Origin: Rhizobiales bacterium CCH10-E5
GTDB taxonomy: Bacteria > Pseudomonadota > Alphaproteobacteria > Rhizobiales > Beijerinckiaceae
NCBI GenBank assembly: GCA_001556125.1
Contig: LSIG01000213.1
Span: 61,557 to 125,556, forward strand
Length of the DNA: 64,000 nt
Reading direction: 5' to 3'
Below are positions 9,306-19,378 of the stretch, in pieces. The position numbers and the translations under genes were made by a program. How positions within the stretch are numbered: position 1 is the first letter of the stretch; each line of letters starts with the position of its first letter. The notes under the pieces were generated by a model. It searched no databases. It was not told the DNA's origin and was given only the letters and a program-made list of their open reading frames with translations.

Positions 9306-9722
9306 ATGGCGACCCTCCAGCGCGAGAGCGATGTCGCCGCGACGAGGGAGGCCGTGGTCGCGGGCTTGAGCGCCTACAATGCGGCCCGGGTCGGGCCGCG
9401 CAACAGCGAGCCGCTGGCACTCAGCCTGCGCGACGGTGATGGCGTGATCGTCGGCGGGCTGATCGGGGAGCTGAAGTGGGAATGGCTCCATATCGATCTG
9501 CTCTGGATCGACGAGGCCCATCGCGGCGCCGGCCATGGCGAGGCGCTGGTCGCCCTGGCTGAAACGACCGCGCGCGAGCGCGGCGCCCGTGGCGTCTATC
9601 TGAGTACGATGAGCATCCAGGCGCCGCAGTTCTATCCCAGGCTGGGTTACCAGCCCTGCGGCGTGATGGAGGACTATCCCGTCGCCGGCCATCGGATCCA
9701 CCATTTCGCGAAGGCGCTATGA
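9306..9722 (+). CDS. GNAT family N-acetyltransferase
   Basis: This 138-residue GNAT protein shows the acetyl-CoA-binding motif A around [19 protein letters not shown] (the R/Q-x-x-G-x-G/A signature reads HRGAGHG) and motif B with [12 protein letters not shown]. The start is ATG 9306, 14 bases after the cobS stop; an open frame extending further upstream only reflects overlap with cobS. It ends four bases inside cobT, so it is translated as part of a cobS-GNAT-cobT operon. The substrate is unknown; no published role for an acetyltransferase in cobalt insertion is known to me. Confidence 0.88.
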   Translation: MATLQRESDVAATREAVVAGLSAYNAARVGPRNSEPLALSLRDGDGVIVGGLIGELKWEWLHIDLLWIDEAHRGAGHGEALVALAETTARERGARGVYLSTMSIQAPQFYPRLGYQPCGVMEDYPVAGHRIHHFAKAL

Positions 9723-11620
9723 GCATTTCCAACCGCAAGCCCGGGACGACCAAGGAAGCGCCGGCGGAGCCGCTGAAGCGGGCGATCTCCTCGACGATGA
9801 AGGCGATCGCGCGCAAGCCGGAGATGGAGATCGTCTTCGCCGCCGACAAACCTTCGCTGGTCGGCGAGCGCGCCCGCCTGCCCGAACCGCCGCGCAAGCT
9901 GACGGCGCAGGACGTCGCGGTGCTGCGCGGCCACTCGGATTCGATGGCGCTGCGGCTGGCCTGCCACGACGCATCCGTGCATCGCCGCGCCGCGCCTGAG
10001 GGCGATGCGGCGCGCGCCGTGTTCGATGCGGTGGAGCAGGCGCGGGTGGAATGCGTCGGGGCGCGGCGCATGGCCGGCATGGCCGGCAACATCACCGCCA
10101 TGCTCGAGGACCGCTATCACCGCGGCGGCCGCTACGAGGAGATCACCGACCGCGCCGACGCGCCGCTCGAGGACGCGCTCGCACTGATGGTGCGCGAGCG
10201 GCTGACCGGGCTGAAGCCGCCCAAGGCGGCCGAGAAGCTGGTCGATCTCTGGCGCGAGCAGATCGAGGCCAAGGCCGGCGCCGATCTCGACCGGCTGTCG
10301 AAATCGGTCGAGGACCAGCGCGCCTTCGCCCGCACGGTGCGCGACATGCTGGCCTCGCTCGACATGGCCGAGCAGACGGCGCAGGGCGAGGACTCGGAAG
10401 AGGACGAGGACGACAAGGACCAGTCCTCCGACGAGCAGCAGCAGCAGGACGGCGAGGCCGAGCAAGAGAGCGCCGGCGAGCGCTCCGAGGTCGAGGTCTC
10501 GGACGATGCGACCGAGGAGTTGCAGGAGGGGGCGACCGAGGCCTCCGATGCGCCCTCGGGAGACTGGGAAGAAGAGGACGAGAACTCCGAGGCCGACGAG
10601 GCCGGCGAGGCGCCGCGCCCGCGCGAGAGCAAGGCCAACGACCGGCCGCAGACGGACTACAAGCCCTACACCCAGAAGTTCGACGAGATCGTCACGGCCG
10701 AGGACCTCTGCGACGCCGAGGAACTGACACGCCTGCGTGCCTATCTCGACAAGCAGCTGGCGCATTTGCAGGGTGTCGTTGCGAGACTTGCAAATCGGCT
10801 GCAGCGGCGGCTGATGGCGCAGCAGAACCGCTCCTGGCAGTTCGACCTGGAGGAGGGCGCGCTCGATCCGGCGCGCCTGCCGCGCATCATCATCGACCCG
10901 TATCAGCCGCTCTCCTTCCGGCAAGAATCGGACACGAATTTCCGCGACACGGTGGTGACGCTGCTGATCGACAATTCCGGCTCGATGCGCGGCCGGCCTA
11001 TCACGGTCGCCGCGACCTGTGCCGACATCCTGGCGCGGACGCTGGAGCGCTGCGGCGTCAAGGTTGAGCTGCTCGGCTTCACGACGCGGGCCTGGAAGGG
11101 CGGTCTCTCGCGCGAGAGCTGGCTGCAATCAGGCAAGCCGGCCAGCCCCGGCCGCCTGAACGACCTGCGTCACATCATCTACAAGGCGGCGGATGCGCCC
11201 TGGCGCCGGGCGCGCAAGAATCTCGGGCTGATGATGCGCGAGGGCCTGCTCAAGGAGAACATCGACGGCGAGGCGCTGGATTGGGCGCATAAGCGCCTGC
11301 TGGCGCGTCCCGAGCAGCGCAAGATCCTGATGGTGATCTCGGACGGTGCGCCGGTCGACGATTCGACGCTGTCGGTGAACTCCGGCAACTATCTCGAACG
11401 ACATCTGCGCCACATCATCGCCGAGATCGAGACCCGTTCGCCGGTCGAGCTGATCGCCATCGGCATCGGCCACGACGTCACCCGCTATTACCGCCGGGCC
11501 GTGACCATCGTGGACGCGGAAGAGCTCGGCGGCGTCATGACCGAGAAGCTGGCCGAGCTGTTCGAGGAGGATGCGGGGCTGAACGCCAGGCCGTCGCGCG
11601 GATCGCGGCGGCTGCAGTGA
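9719..11620 (+). CDS. cobT: Aerobic cobaltochelatase subunit CobT
   Basis: CobT is the von Willebrand A partner of the AAA+ protein CobS; together they power CobN in cobalt insertion. The product is 633 residues, as expected. The central part (~220-320) is a long acidic linker of Asp/Glu/Ser. The C-terminal vWA domain starts around residue 415 with a metal-ion-dependent adhesion-site motif, IDNSGSMRG, and continues through [12 protein letters not shown] and [11 protein letters not shown]. The ATG overlaps the upstream GNAT gene by four bases. Together with cobS this shows that the organism uses the oxygen-dependent cobalamin pathway. Confidence 0.96.
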   Translation: MSISNRKPGTTKEAPAEPLKRAISSTMKAIARKPEMEIVFAADKPSLVGERARLPEPPRKLTAQDVAVLRGHSDSMALRLACHDASVHRRAAPEGDAARAVFDAVEQARVECVGARRMAGMAGNITAMLEDRYHRGGRYEEITDRADAPLEDALALMVRERLTGLKPPKAAEKLVDLWREQIEAKAGADLDRLSKSVEDQRAFARTVRDMLASLDMAEQTAQGEDSEEDEDDKDQSSDEQQQQDGEAEQESAGERSEVEVSDDATEELQEGATEASDAPSGDWEEEDENSEADEAGEAPRPRESKANDRPQTDYKPYTQKFDEIVTAEDLCDAEELTRLRAYLDKQLAHLQGVVARLANRLQRRLMAQQNRSWQFDLEEGALDPARLPRIIIDPYQPLSFRQESDTNFRDTVVTLLIDNSGSMRGRPITVAATCADILARTLERCGVKVELLGFTTRAWKGGLSRESWLQSGKPASPGRLNDLRHIIYKAADAPWRRARKNLGLMMREGLLKENIDGEALDWAHKRLLARPEQRKILMVISDGAPVDDSTLSVNSGNYLERHLRHIIAEIETRSPVELIAIGIGHDVTRYYRRAVTIVDAEELGGVMTEKLAELFEEDAGLNARPSRGSRRLQ

Positions 11621-11651
11621 GCGGGGTTTCGCAGGCGGGCGTGTCGCCGCG

Positions 11652-12653
11652 ATGCGCCTGACACGCCGCTCCGTCCTGGCCGGGCTGGGCGCCTGCATCG
11701 GCGCCGGCCCGGTGAGGGCAGCCCCTCCCGACACGGGCCGCATCCCGCTCGCGGTGACGGCCCGTCCGATCGCCGCCTTCGAGCCGCGCAACCCGGACAA
11801 GACGCGCTTCGGCCAGCTCATCTTCCGCAGCGGGCTCGTGCTCAGCGGCAGCCATCCGCGCTTCGGCGGGCTGTCGGGGCTGTGGCGCGGACTGGGCGGC
11901 CGCGATCTCGTCGCCGTCACCGACAACGGCTTCTGGCTGACGGGCCATCTCGCCTCGCGCGAGGGGCGGCTGACCGGGCTGGAGGATGCCGAGCTGGCGC
12001 CGATCCTCGGCAGCTCCGGCCGGCCGCTGCATCGCTCGCGCTACTATGACACCGAGAGCCTCTGCATCGCCGACGGCGTCGCCTATCTCGGCGTCGAGCG
12101 GACGCATGACGTGCTGCGCTTCGATTGGGCGACTGAGGGCGTGATGGCACGGGCACGGCTGGTGCCGGTGCCGCGCGAGGTCAAGCGCCTGCCGGATAAT
12201 CGCGGGCTCGAGGCGATCGGCGTGGTGCCTCCCGGCCAGCCGCTGGCGGGCGCGATCATCGCCATCGCCGAGCGCTCCGGAGGAGAGGACGAGCCGACGC
12301 TGGGCGTCATCCTGGGCCGTCAGCCCGGGCTGTTCCAGGTGGCCCGCCACGACGGCTTCGACATCACCGACCTCGCCTTTCTGCCCGACGGCGACCTCGT
12401 GGTGCTGGAGCGCTGGTACCGGACCTTGCGCGGCGTCGGCATGCGAATCCGCCGGATCCCCGGCGCGAGCCTGAAGGCCGGGGCGCTGCTCGACGGACCG
12501 ACGCTGATCCAGGCCGATCTTGGCCAGGAGATCGACAATATGGAAGGGCTTGCGGTCCATCGGGAGGAGGGGCGCACCGTGCTGACCCTGGTCTCCGACG
12601 ATAATTTCTCGTTCCTGCAGCGGACCGTGCTGCTGGAATTCGAACTGGGTTGA
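11652..12653 (+). CDS. Tat-exported phytase-like esterase-domain protein
   Basis: The 333-residue protein begins with a twin-arginine signal (LTRRSVLAGLGACIGAG, then AAP), so it is probably exported folded to the periplasm. The rest fits the 'esterase-like activity of phytase' beta-propeller family: FGGLSGLWRG, LVAVTDNGFWL, DTESLCIADGVAYLGVERT, NRGLEAIGV and NMEGLAVHREEGRTVLTLVSDDN are the repeated blade motifs. Real phytase activity is not established for most members. It starts 31 bases after cobT and may be read through from it, but nothing links the functions. It converges on rpmB. Confidence 0.8.
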   Translation: MRLTRRSVLAGLGACIGAGPVRAAPPDTGRIPLAVTARPIAAFEPRNPDKTRFGQLIFRSGLVLSGSHPRFGGLSGLWRGLGGRDLVAVTDNGFWLTGHLASREGRLTGLEDAELAPILGSSGRPLHRSRYYDTESLCIADGVAYLGVERTHDVLRFDWATEGVMARARLVPVPREVKRLPDNRGLEAIGVVPPGQPLAGAIIAIAERSGGEDEPTLGVILGRQPGLFQVARHDGFDITDLAFLPDGDLVVLERWYRTLRGVGMRIRRIPGASLKAGALLDGPTLIQADLGQEIDNMEGLAVHREEGRTVLTLVSDDNFSFLQRTVLLEFELG

Positions 12654-12665
12654 AGCGGTCGTTCC

Positions 12666-12756
12666 GTCATGGTCGGCCTTGTGCCGACCATCCACGTCTC
12701 CCTTGATCGAGCCTGGTGTTCAAGACGTGGATGCTCGCCACAGGGGCGAGCATGAC
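12666..12756. repeat. Dispersed palindromic element, type A, copy 1
   Basis: Both ends carry short inverted repeats: the left part reads GTCATGGTCGGCC...GGCCGACCAT-like and the right part ends GCGAGCATGAC, with two internal ACGTC/GACGT-containing arms. A second copy with the same layout lies at 21892-21982. It sits between the convergent phytase-like gene and rpmB, where REP-type elements commonly occur. Confidence 0.75.
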
Positions 12757-12772
12757 GGCGGTGCCCCAAACG

Positions 12773-12795
12773 AAAAAAGCGGCCTCGCGGCCGCT
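12773..12795 (-). terminator. Rho-independent terminator of rpmB
   Basis: On the minus strand a GCGGCC/GGCCGC stem with a four-base loop (12779-12794) is followed by six T residues. It lies about 30 bases past the rpmB stop codon. Confidence 0.85.
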
Positions 12796-12823
12796 TCCTT
12801 CATATCCGAAAAGGATCGCCCCC

Positions 12824-13111
12824 TCAGGCGGTGGCGAGCTTCTTCTCGATGTCGCGCTTCAGCGTCAGGGCGCCGGCCGACAGATCCGAGGCCGAGGCCT
12901 TGATCAGGAAGGCGTCGAGGCCACCGCGGTGATCGACGCTGCGCAGGGCGTTCGCTGAGACACGCAGGCGCACCGAGCGGCCGAGCGCGTCCGACTGCAG
13001 CGTGACGTTGACGAGGTTGGGCCGGAAGACGGTCTTCGTCTTGCGGTTCGAGTGGCTGACGAGGTGGCCGGTGAGGGTGGCCTTCCCGGTCAGTTCGCAA
13101 CGGCGCGCCAT
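12824..13111 (-). CDS. rpmB: 50S ribosomal protein L28
   Basis: This is bacterial L28, 95 residues, the longer alphaproteobacterial form. It opens with [20 protein letters not shown] and continues with [16 protein letters not shown], both diagnostic. The protein helps subunit association in the 50S particle. I chose the internal ATG at 13111 because it restores the family N-terminus; an upstream in-frame ATG at 13132 adds seven residues that the family lacks. It is transcribed alone, with its own terminator, and diverges from the DUF3108 gene. Confidence 0.97.
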   Translation of the reverse strand: MARRCELTGKATLTGHLVSHSNRKTKTVFRPNLVNVTLQSDALGRSVRLRVSANALRSVDHRGGLDAFLIKASASDLSAGALTLKRDIEKKLATA

Positions 13112-13387
13112 GGTGTCGATCCTTACATCCAACCGGCTGGCTCAAACAAAAATGCCGACACGCGACGTGCCGGACATGAGCACCGGAAGTCAAATTGAAG
13201 TCGCGGTTCCATAGCCAAGGCCGGCGGGGCCGTCAAGGAAAACCGCGCAGCCGCGTGCGGATACAGGCGGGCGATGGGGGAACGGCCCGCCGCGGCATCT
13301 GCGCGCTCGCCAAAGCTCGTGAAAAGGGTCACGATTCGGACCGATTCGCAGGGCATGTCGGTGTCGTCGGCCGTCTGGAGGAAGTGG

Positions 13388-14209
13388 ATGAAACCCGCCA
13401 TCGCATCGTCTCTCGGCGGGTTGATGCTCGCTTTCGGTGCCGCGAGCTTCGCAGTTCCGGCCGCCGCCGCCTCGCTCGATGCCCGCTACGACGTGTCGCT
13501 GCTGGGCCTGACGCTCGGCACCGCGAACCTGACCGGCGGCATCGACGGCTCCGCCTACAAGCTCGACCTCACGGCCAAGCTGACCGGGCTGGTCGGCGGC
13601 TTCACCGGCGGGCGCGGCTCGGGCGCCGCCACCGGCAATCTGAACGGTACCAAGCTTTCGCCGACCAGTTTCGCGGTCAGCTCGGCGAGCTCCAGCGAAA
13701 GCCGCACCGTGCGCATGGCGCTCGACAGCAACACCGTGGCGGCCGTGGAGATCGAGCCTCCGATCGAGGCCAAGCCCGATCGCGTGCCGCTGAACGACGG
13801 GCATCGCCGCAATGTGATCGACCCGCTCAGCGCCTTCCTGATGCCGGTCGTCGGCAAGGGGCTGGCCAATGCCTGCAACCGGACGCTGCAGATCTTCGAC
13901 GGCGCGGCGCGCTACGACATCAAGATGAGCCAGTCCGGCACGCGCGAGGTCAAGCTCGAGGGCTATAGCGGCCCGGTCGCTGTCTGCCAGGTGCGCTATG
14001 TCCCGATTGCTGGGCATCGCTCGGAGCGGCCGAGCACGAAGTTCATGATCGAGAACCGCGACATCAGCACCTGGCTGGCCCCGGTCGCGGGCACCAATGT
14101 CATGGTGCCGGTGCGGGTCTCGGTGAAGACGATGATCGGCACCGCCGTGCTCGAGGCCTCGAGCTTCAAGGTCGATCCCGGCATGACGGCGAGCACGGCG
14201 CGGAACTGA
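13388..14209 (+). CDS. DUF3108 domain-containing exported protein
   Basis: The 273-residue product starts with a Sec signal peptide (KPAIASSLGGLMLAFGAASF, cleavage near AAAS). The mature part matches DUF3108 proteins: YDVSLLGLTLGTANLTGGID, HRRNVIDPLSAFLMP, and a closing PVRVSVKTMIGTAVLEASSF. These are periplasmic proteins of unknown function. The start is ATG 13388, directly after a strong GGAGGAAG ribosome-binding site. In-frame ATGs upstream, from 13274, are less likely. It stands alone, divergent from rpmB, and a type B palindrome follows it. Confidence 0.85.
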   Translation: MKPAIASSLGGLMLAFGAASFAVPAAAASLDARYDVSLLGLTLGTANLTGGIDGSAYKLDLTAKLTGLVGGFTGGRGSGAATGNLNGTKLSPTSFAVSSASSSESRTVRMALDSNTVAAVEIEPPIEAKPDRVPLNDGHRRNVIDPLSAFLMPVVGKGLANACNRTLQIFDGAARYDIKMSQSGTREVKLEGYSGPVAVCQVRYVPIAGHRSERPSTKFMIENRDISTWLAPVAGTNVMVPVRVSVKTMIGTAVLEASSFKVDPGMTASTARN

Positions 14210-14213
14210 GGCG

Positions 14214-14329
14214 GAAGGCCGTCATGCTCGGGCCTGACCCGAGCATCGCAGCCCGATGAGGCTCGGGGCGTTCATCCTGCCGGAGATTCTCGGGTCTGCG
14301 CTTTGCTCCGCCCAAGAATGACGGCCTTG
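14214..14329. repeat. Dispersed palindromic element, type B, copy 1
   Basis: An AAGGCCGTCAT arm at the left is matched by ATGACGGCCTT at the right, enclosing nested arms such as CTCGGGCCTGACCCGAG. It fills the gap between the convergent DUF3108 and SMR genes and ends two bases before the SMR stop codon. Related copies lie at 18013-18087 and inside phnI. Confidence 0.75.
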
Positions 14330-14330
14330 C

Positions 14331-14675
14331 TCAATGCGCTGTCGATTTCGAGAACAGGTTGATCACCAATACGCCCGCCACGATCAGCGCCATGCCGATG
14401 ATGGCCGGCGGATCCAGCTTCTGTCCGAACAGAACCCGCGCGATGATGCTGATCATGACGATGCCGACGCCCGACCAGATGGCGTAGGCGACGCCGACGG
14501 GGATCGTCCGCAAGGTCAGGGTCAGGAAGTAAAAGGCGCTGAGGAAGGCGGCGAGCATGATCACCGTCGGCAGGGGCCGCGTGAACTCGTTCGACGCCTT
14601 CAGCGCCGAGGTGCCGATGACCTCGCTGACGATCGCCGCCGCGAGGTAGAGATAGCTCGCGGCGCCAAAGCTCAT
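14331..14675 (-). CDS. Small multidrug resistance (SMR) family efflux protein
   Basis: The 114-residue protein has four membrane helices and the essential membrane glutamate at position 18 (AAAIVSEVIGTSALK). Further SMR signatures are YAIWSGVGIVMI in helix 3 and PAIIGMALIVAGV in helix 4. Such proteins work as antiparallel dimers exchanging protons for toxic cations, or guanidinium in one subgroup; the subgroup cannot be fixed here. The ATG overlaps the stop of the upstream aminotransferase by four bases (ATGA), so both come from one message. I chose ATG 14675 because it restores the family N-terminus. Confidence 0.92.
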   Translation of the reverse strand: MSFGAASYLYLAAAIVSEVIGTSALKASNEFTRPLPTVIMLAAFLSAFYFLTLTLRTIPVGVAYAIWSGVGIVMISIIARVLFGQKLDPPAIIGMALIVAGVLVINLFSKSTAH

Positions 14676-15856
14676 GCGGCCTTCGCGCTCTCGAGGAACG
14701 TGCCCATGCGCTCCAGGGCGCGCTCGATGTTCTCCAGCGAGTTGGCGTAGGAGAGGCGGATATAGCCCTCGCCATGGACGCCAAAATCCGGCCCGCCGAT
14801 GGTGGCGACGCCGGTCTCCTCGAGCAGGGCCGAGGCGAGCTTCTTGGCCTTCCAGCCGGTCTGCGAGACGTTCGGGAAGGCGTAGAAGGCCCCCTTCGGC
14901 ACGATGCAGGAGATGCCGGGCAGGGCATTGAGACCCTTCACCACCGCCTTCCGGCGCCGGTCGAACTCGGCCAGCATCATCGCGACCGCATCCTGCGGGC
15001 CGGTCAGCGCCGCGAGGCCGGCCCACTGGGCCGGAGCGTTGACGCAGGAATGCGAGTTCACGGCGAGCTTGCGGGCGTTGTCATAGAGGGGCTTGGGCCA
15101 GACCGACCAGCCCATGCGCCAGCCGGTCATGGCATAGGTCTTCGACCAGCCGTTGAGCAGGATCAGCCGGTCGCGGATCTCGGGATAGCTCAGCAGGCAG
15201 ACATGCTGCTCGCCGTCATAGAGCATCTGGTCGTAGATCTCGTCGGACATGATCGCGACGTCGGGGAACCTCGCCAGCCCGGCGACGAGCTTGTCGACCT
15301 CGGCCTTGGGCGTCACGCCACCGGTCGGGTTGGCCGGCGAGTTGACGATCAGGAGGCGCGTCTTCGGCGTGATCAGGGCGAGCGTCTCCTCGGCCGAGAA
15401 GGCGAAGCCGTTCTCCTCGCGGATCGGCACGGGAATCGGCGTCGCGCCGGTGTATTCGATCATCGAGCGGTAGATCGGGAAGCCCGGGTCGGGATAGAGG
15501 ATCTCGGCGCCGGGCTCGCCGAACATCAGGATCGCCATGAACATGGTGACCTTGCCGCCAGGCACGATCATCACGCTCTCGGGCGAGACCTCGACCTGGA
15601 AGCGCTTGTGCAGATCGGCCGCGACCGCCTCGCGCAGCGGCAGGATGCCGTTGGCCGGGGTGTAACCGTGATGGCCGTCGCGCAGTGCCTTCACGGCGGC
15701 TTCGACGATGTGGTCGGGCGTCGGGAAGTCGGGCTGGCCGATGCCGAGATTGATGATGTCCTTGCCCTGGCGCTGCAATTCGGTGGCGCGCGCCAGAACG
15801 GCGAAGGCGTTCTCCTCGCCGATGCGGGCGAAGGCGGGGACGACATGGAGCGTCAT
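14672..15856 (-). CDS. PLP-dependent class I/II aminotransferase
   Basis: The 394-residue product is a fold-type I aminotransferase. The PLP lysine is in NGWSKTYAMTGWRMGW, and other signatures are NLGIGQPDFPTPDHIVEAA, NSPANPTGG and the C-terminal YIRLSYANS with the substrate-carboxylate-binding arginine. It resembles aspartate/alanine-type transaminases, but the exact substrate is not clear. I chose ATG 15856, which has an AGGAA site just upstream; a longer frame to 15955 is unsupported. It is co-transcribed with the SMR gene and diverges from the dehydratase gene. Confidence 0.9.
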   Translation of the reverse strand: MTLHVVPAFARIGEENAFAVLARATELQRQGKDIINLGIGQPDFPTPDHIVEAAVKALRDGHHGYTPANGILPLREAVAADLHKRFQVEVSPESVMIVPGGKVTMFMAILMFGEPGAEILYPDPGFPIYRSMIEYTGATPIPVPIREENGFAFSAEETLALITPKTRLLIVNSPANPTGGVTPKAEVDKLVAGLARFPDVAIMSDEIYDQMLYDGEQHVCLLSYPEIRDRLILLNGWSKTYAMTGWRMGWSVWPKPLYDNARKLAVNSHSCVNAPAQWAGLAALTGPQDAVAMMLAEFDRRRKAVVKGLNALPGISCIVPKGAFYAFPNVSQTGWKAKKLASALLEETGVATIGGPDFGVHGEGYIRLSYANSLENIERALERMGTFLESAKAA

Positions 15857-16138
15857 GGCGGGCTTTCCTCGGGCTTGGTCGCGCGGCGGCCCGCTGGGGA
15901 CGGGGCCTTGTCCTCTCTTGCCGTCTCTCTTGGAGTCAAAGGGGCATGCTGGCAAGCGTTGTCGCCGCCGATCTGCCCGATTGCATGCTGTATGCAGGCC
16001 GCGTAAATAGTATGACTATCGCCGGATCGGCTCTTGCCGCGCCCCGGCCGATGGGCATGATGGGCCTGTCTCGAATTGGTGGAAGCAGAGATCGGCAAGC
16101 GGCCGTCAGTGTCCGCGCCGCGCGAGAGGAAGACGAGG

Positions 16139-18001
16139 ATGGCCAAGACCCCCGAAAGCAACCTGCCGCGCGATCAGCGCCCGGTCGCCACGACGAAGAA
16201 GAAGGCGCCGCGGCGCATCAAGCCGGAGCAGCTGCGCTCGAAGGCCTGGTTCGACAATCCCGCCAATGCCGACATGACTGCGCTCTATATCGAGCGCACG
16301 ATGAATTTCGGACTGTCGCGCGAGGAGTTGCAGTCGGGCCGGCCGATCATCGGCATCGCCCAGACCGGTTCGGACATCGCCCCCTGCAACCGGCACCATA
16401 TCGAGCTCGCCCACCGCGTCCGCGACGGCATCCGCGAGATGGGCGGCGTGCCCTTCGAGTTCCCGATCCATCCGATCCAGGAGACCTGCAAGCGGCCGAC
16501 CGCCTCGCTCGACCGCAACCTGCAATATCTCAGCCTCGTCGAAATCCTGTACGGCTACCCGCTCGATGGCGTCGTGCTGACGACCGGCTGCGACAAGACC
16601 ACGCCGGCGCAGATCATGGCCGCCGCGACGGTCGACATTCCCGCCATCGCCCTGCCGGGCGGTCCGATGCTCAACGGCAATTTCCGCGGCGAGCGCACCG
16701 GCTCGGGCACGATCGTCTGGAAGGCCCGCCAGATGATGGCCGCCGGCGAGATCGACTACAAAGGCTTCGTCGATCTGGTCGCCTCCTCGGCGCCGTCCGC
16801 CGGCCATTGCAACACGATGGGCACGGCCTCGACGATGAACTCGCTCGCCGAAGCGATGGGCATGACGCTGCCGGGCGGCGCCGCCATCCCCGCGCCTTAT
16901 CGTGACCGCTACGAGATGGCCTATCTGACGGGCAAGCGCATCGTCGAGATGGTCTGGGAGAACCTGGTTCCCTCGAAGATCCTGACGCGCGAGGCCTTCG
17001 AGAATACGATCGTCGTCAATTCGGCGATCGGCGGCTCGACCAATGCGCCGATCCACGTCAACGCCATCGCCAAGCATATCGGTGTGCCGCTCGACAACGA
17101 GGACTGGACGAAGATCGGCTACGACGTCCCGTTGCTGGTCAACCTGCAGCCGGCCGGCGAGTATCTCGGCGAGGATTACTACCGCGCCGGCGGCGTTCCC
17201 GCCGTGGTGGCCGAGCTCGTCGCCAAGGGCAAGATCAAGCCGGCGATCACCGCCAACGGGCGCACGCTCGCCGAAAACTGCGAAGGCTTCTTCTCGGTCG
17301 ATCGGCGCGTGATCAAGACCTATGACGAGCCGATGAAGGCGCAGTCGGGCTTCCTCAACCTGTCCGGCAACCTGTTCGATTCCGCGATCATGAAGACCAG
17401 CGTGATCACGCCGGAATTCCGCAAGCGCTATCTCGAAAACCCGAAGGATCCCAATGCCTTCGAGGGCCGCGCCATCGTCTTCGACGGGCCGGAGGACTAT
17501 CACCACCGCATCGACGACCCAGCGCTCGCCATCGACGAGCATTGCATCCTGTTCATCCGCGGCGTCGGGCCGATCGGCTATCCCGGCGCGGCCGAAGTGG
17601 TGAACATGCGGCCGCCGGATTACCTCATCAAGAAAGGCGTCTCGGCGCTGGCCTGCATCGGCGACGGGCGCCAGTCCGGCACCTCGGGCTCGCCCTCGAT
17701 CCTGAACGCCTCGCCGGAAGCGGCGACGGGCGGCGGGCTCGCCCTGCTGAAAACGGGCGACAAGGTCCGTATCGACCTGACCAAGCGCACCGCCAACATC
17801 CTGATCTCCGATGAGGAACTGGCACAGCGCCGCGCCGCACTGAAGACGGCCGGTGGCTACAAATACCCCAAGAGCCAGACGCCGTGGCAGGAGATCCAGC
17901 GCAAGATCGTCGGTGAACTCTCCGAGGGCATGGTGCTGAAGCCGGCGGTCAAGTACCAGAAAATCCACAAGAAATTCGGTGTGCCGCGCGACAATCACTG
18001 A
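16139..18001 (+). CDS. IlvD/Edd family dehydratase, sugar-acid (xylonate/arabonate) type
   Basis: The 620-residue protein belongs to the Fe-S dehydratases that remove water from dihydroxy acids. Key motifs are [43 protein letters not shown] and GGSTNAPIH; the three cysteines fit a [2Fe-2S] cluster. The spacing and the segment [17 protein letters not shown] resemble xylonate and arabonate dehydratases more than the isoleucine/valine enzyme IlvD, so I assign it to sugar-acid breakdown. A basic N-terminal extension (KKKAPRRIK) precedes the domain. ATG 16139 follows a GAGG site. The sugar-acid dehydrogenases downstream support the catabolic reading. Confidence 0.88.
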   Translation: MAKTPESNLPRDQRPVATTKKKAPRRIKPEQLRSKAWFDNPANADMTALYIERTMNFGLSREELQSGRPIIGIAQTGSDIAPCNRHHIELAHRVRDGIREMGGVPFEFPIHPIQETCKRPTASLDRNLQYLSLVEILYGYPLDGVVLTTGCDKTTPAQIMAAATVDIPAIALPGGPMLNGNFRGERTGSGTIVWKARQMMAAGEIDYKGFVDLVASSAPSAGHCNTMGTASTMNSLAEAMGMTLPGGAAIPAPYRDRYEMAYLTGKRIVEMVWENLVPSKILTREAFENTIVVNSAIGGSTNAPIHVNAIAKHIGVPLDNEDWTKIGYDVPLLVNLQPAGEYLGEDYYRAGGVPAVVAELVAKGKIKPAITANGRTLAENCEGFFSVDRRVIKTYDEPMKAQSGFLNLSGNLFDSAIMKTSVITPEFRKRYLENPKDPNAFEGRAIVFDGPEDYHHRIDDPALAIDEHCILFIRGVGPIGYPGAAEVVNMRPPDYLIKKGVSALACIGDGRQSGTSGSPSILNASPEAATGGGLALLKTGDKVRIDLTKRTANILISDEELAQRRAALKTAGGYKYPKSQTPWQEIQRKIVGELSEGMVLKPAVKYQKIHKKFGVPRDNH

Positions 18002-18012
18002 TCGGGCGGGGA

Positions 18013-18087
18013 ATCATGCTCGGGCTCGGCCCGAGCATCTTCGGCAAGAGATCCTCGGGTCGGCGCCATGCGCCGCCCGAGAATGAC
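18013..18087. repeat. Dispersed palindromic element, type B, copy 2
   Basis: A shorter relative of the element at 14214: a CTCGGGCTCGGCCCGAG arm, then CCTCGGGTCGGCG and GCCGCCCGAGAATGAC arms. It lies just after the dehydratase stop and may serve as an mRNA end. Confidence 0.65.
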
Positions 18088-18215
18088 GCCAACGGGTGCC
18101 ATTCCACGCACGCATCGGCGCCGCTCCCGCTGCGCGTGCCACCGGGGCTGACAAGGCACGCCTTTGCGGACACTATGCGCGGCCGGCTGCCAATGCCTCT
18201 CTGAAACGATTTAAA

Positions 18216-19055
18216 ATGGCCTATTCCGCTCAGGTCGCTGCCTTTCGCTCGCTCCACGAGACCGGCTGCTTCGTCATGCCGAACCCGTGGGATATCGGCT
18301 CGGCGCGCTGGCTGCGCGGCGAGGGCTTCAAGGCGCTGGCGACGACGAGCGCGGGCTTCGCCTTCACGCAGGGGCGGGCCGACCAGGACGTGCCGCGCGA
18401 CATGATGCTCGCGCACATCGCCGAGATGGTGAAGGCGGTTCCCGACCTGCCGGTGAACGCCGATTTCGAGAACGGCTATGCCGACACGCCCGACGGCGTC
18501 GCCGCCAACGTCAAGCTCTGCGTCGCGACCGGGGTCGCGGGGCTCTCGATCGAGGATGCGACGGGGCGCGAGGCCGATCCGCTCTATCCGTTCGAGCTTG
18601 CGGTGGAACGCATCCGCGCCGCGCGCAAGGCGATCGACGAGACCGGTTCGGGGGTGGTGCTGACGGCGCGGGCGGAGGCTTTCCTCACCGGCCATCCCGA
18701 TCCGCTGCCCGAGGTGGTGCGCCGTCTGGGCGCCTTCGCGGACGCCGGAGCGGACGTGCTCTACGCGCCCTGGGTCCGGACCCCCGAGCAGATCGCCGCA
18801 GTCGTCGCGGCGGCGCGGGGCAAGCCCGTCAATGTCGTGGTCTTCGCCGATTTCGGCCTGACCGTCGCCGATTTCGATGCGCTGGGCGTCCGGCGTCTGT
18901 CCACGGGGGGAGCTTCCGCCCGCTCCGCCTGGGCGGGTTTTATCGAATCGACTCGGCTGATCCGGGAGGAGGGCCGCTTCAGCGGCTTTGCGGGCAATTC
19001 CGTCACGGCACCGATCGAGCCGTTCTTCCGCGACGATCTGAAGGCGCGCTCATGA
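18216..19055 (+). CDS. Isocitrate lyase/PEP mutase superfamily protein
   Basis: The 279-residue protein has the alpha/beta-barrel pattern of this superfamily: CFVMPNPWDIGSARWL, ATTSAGFAF, VNADFENGYADTPDGV, GLSIEDATG and VVLTARAEAFL. The EDKxxxxxNS motif of true PEP mutases is absent, so it does not make phosphonates; C-C bond lyases such as oxaloacetate or methylisocitrate-type enzymes are better models. I chose ATG 18216, which aligns with the family start. The stop overlaps the next small gene by four bases. The substrate is unknown, but the sugar-acid genes around it make a keto-acid aldolase role plausible. Confidence 0.82.
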   Translation: MAYSAQVAAFRSLHETGCFVMPNPWDIGSARWLRGEGFKALATTSAGFAFTQGRADQDVPRDMMLAHIAEMVKAVPDLPVNADFENGYADTPDGVAANVKLCVATGVAGLSIEDATGREADPLYPFELAVERIRAARKAIDETGSGVVLTARAEAFLTGHPDPLPEVVRRLGAFADAGADVLYAPWVRTPEQIAAVVAAARGKPVNVVVFADFGLTVADFDALGVRRLSTGGASARSAWAGFIESTRLIREEGRFSGFAGNSVTAPIEPFFRDDLKARS

Positions 19056-19378
19056 GCCGGACGCTTCTGATCGCACCGGCCTGGCTCGGGCAGAGCGGTC
19101 TCTGGACGCTGGATGCCAAGGGCCGCCGCAGCGCCGTCGATGCCGAGGAGATCGGGCTCAGCGAGGATCTGGCGGACCGGCTCGAAGCCTGGATGGACGC
19201 CTTCGACGCGATCTACGAAGAGGATGCCGAGGCCCGCTCGCGCTTCCCCAGCGAAGCCGAGCAGCGCGCCTGGGAGGCCGAGGGGCACGCCATCACGGCG
19301 GCCATCGCGGCCGAGCTCGGCGCGGGCTGGTCGGTCTCGGCCGATCTCGCGGGCTGGCAGGAGATGACGAAGCCATGA
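19052..19378 (+). CDS. Hypothetical protein, 108 residues
   Basis: I do not recognise a domain. The protein is small, acidic and soluble (AEEIGLSEDLADRLEAWMDAF, then EDAEARSRFPSEAEQRAWEAEG), with helix-rich composition and no membrane segment. It overlaps both the upstream PEP mutase-like gene and the downstream GNAT gene by four bases, which strongly supports it as a real translated gene in the same operon. Confidence 0.7.
   Translation: MSRTLLIAPAWLGQSGLWTLDAKGRRSAVDAEEIGLSEDLADRLEAWMDAFDAIYEEDAEARSRFPSEAEQRAWEAEGHAITAAIAAELGAGWSVSADLAGWQEMTKP

Noticed and set aside
16106..17998. Long antisense frame across the dehydratase gene
   Set aside because: It mirrors the plus-strand gene and has no recognisable domain; the dehydratase motifs are intact.
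18216..19055. PEP mutase of a phosphonate synthesis pathway
   Set aside because: The EDKxxxxxNS motif is absent and no phosphonopyruvate decarboxylase is adjacent.
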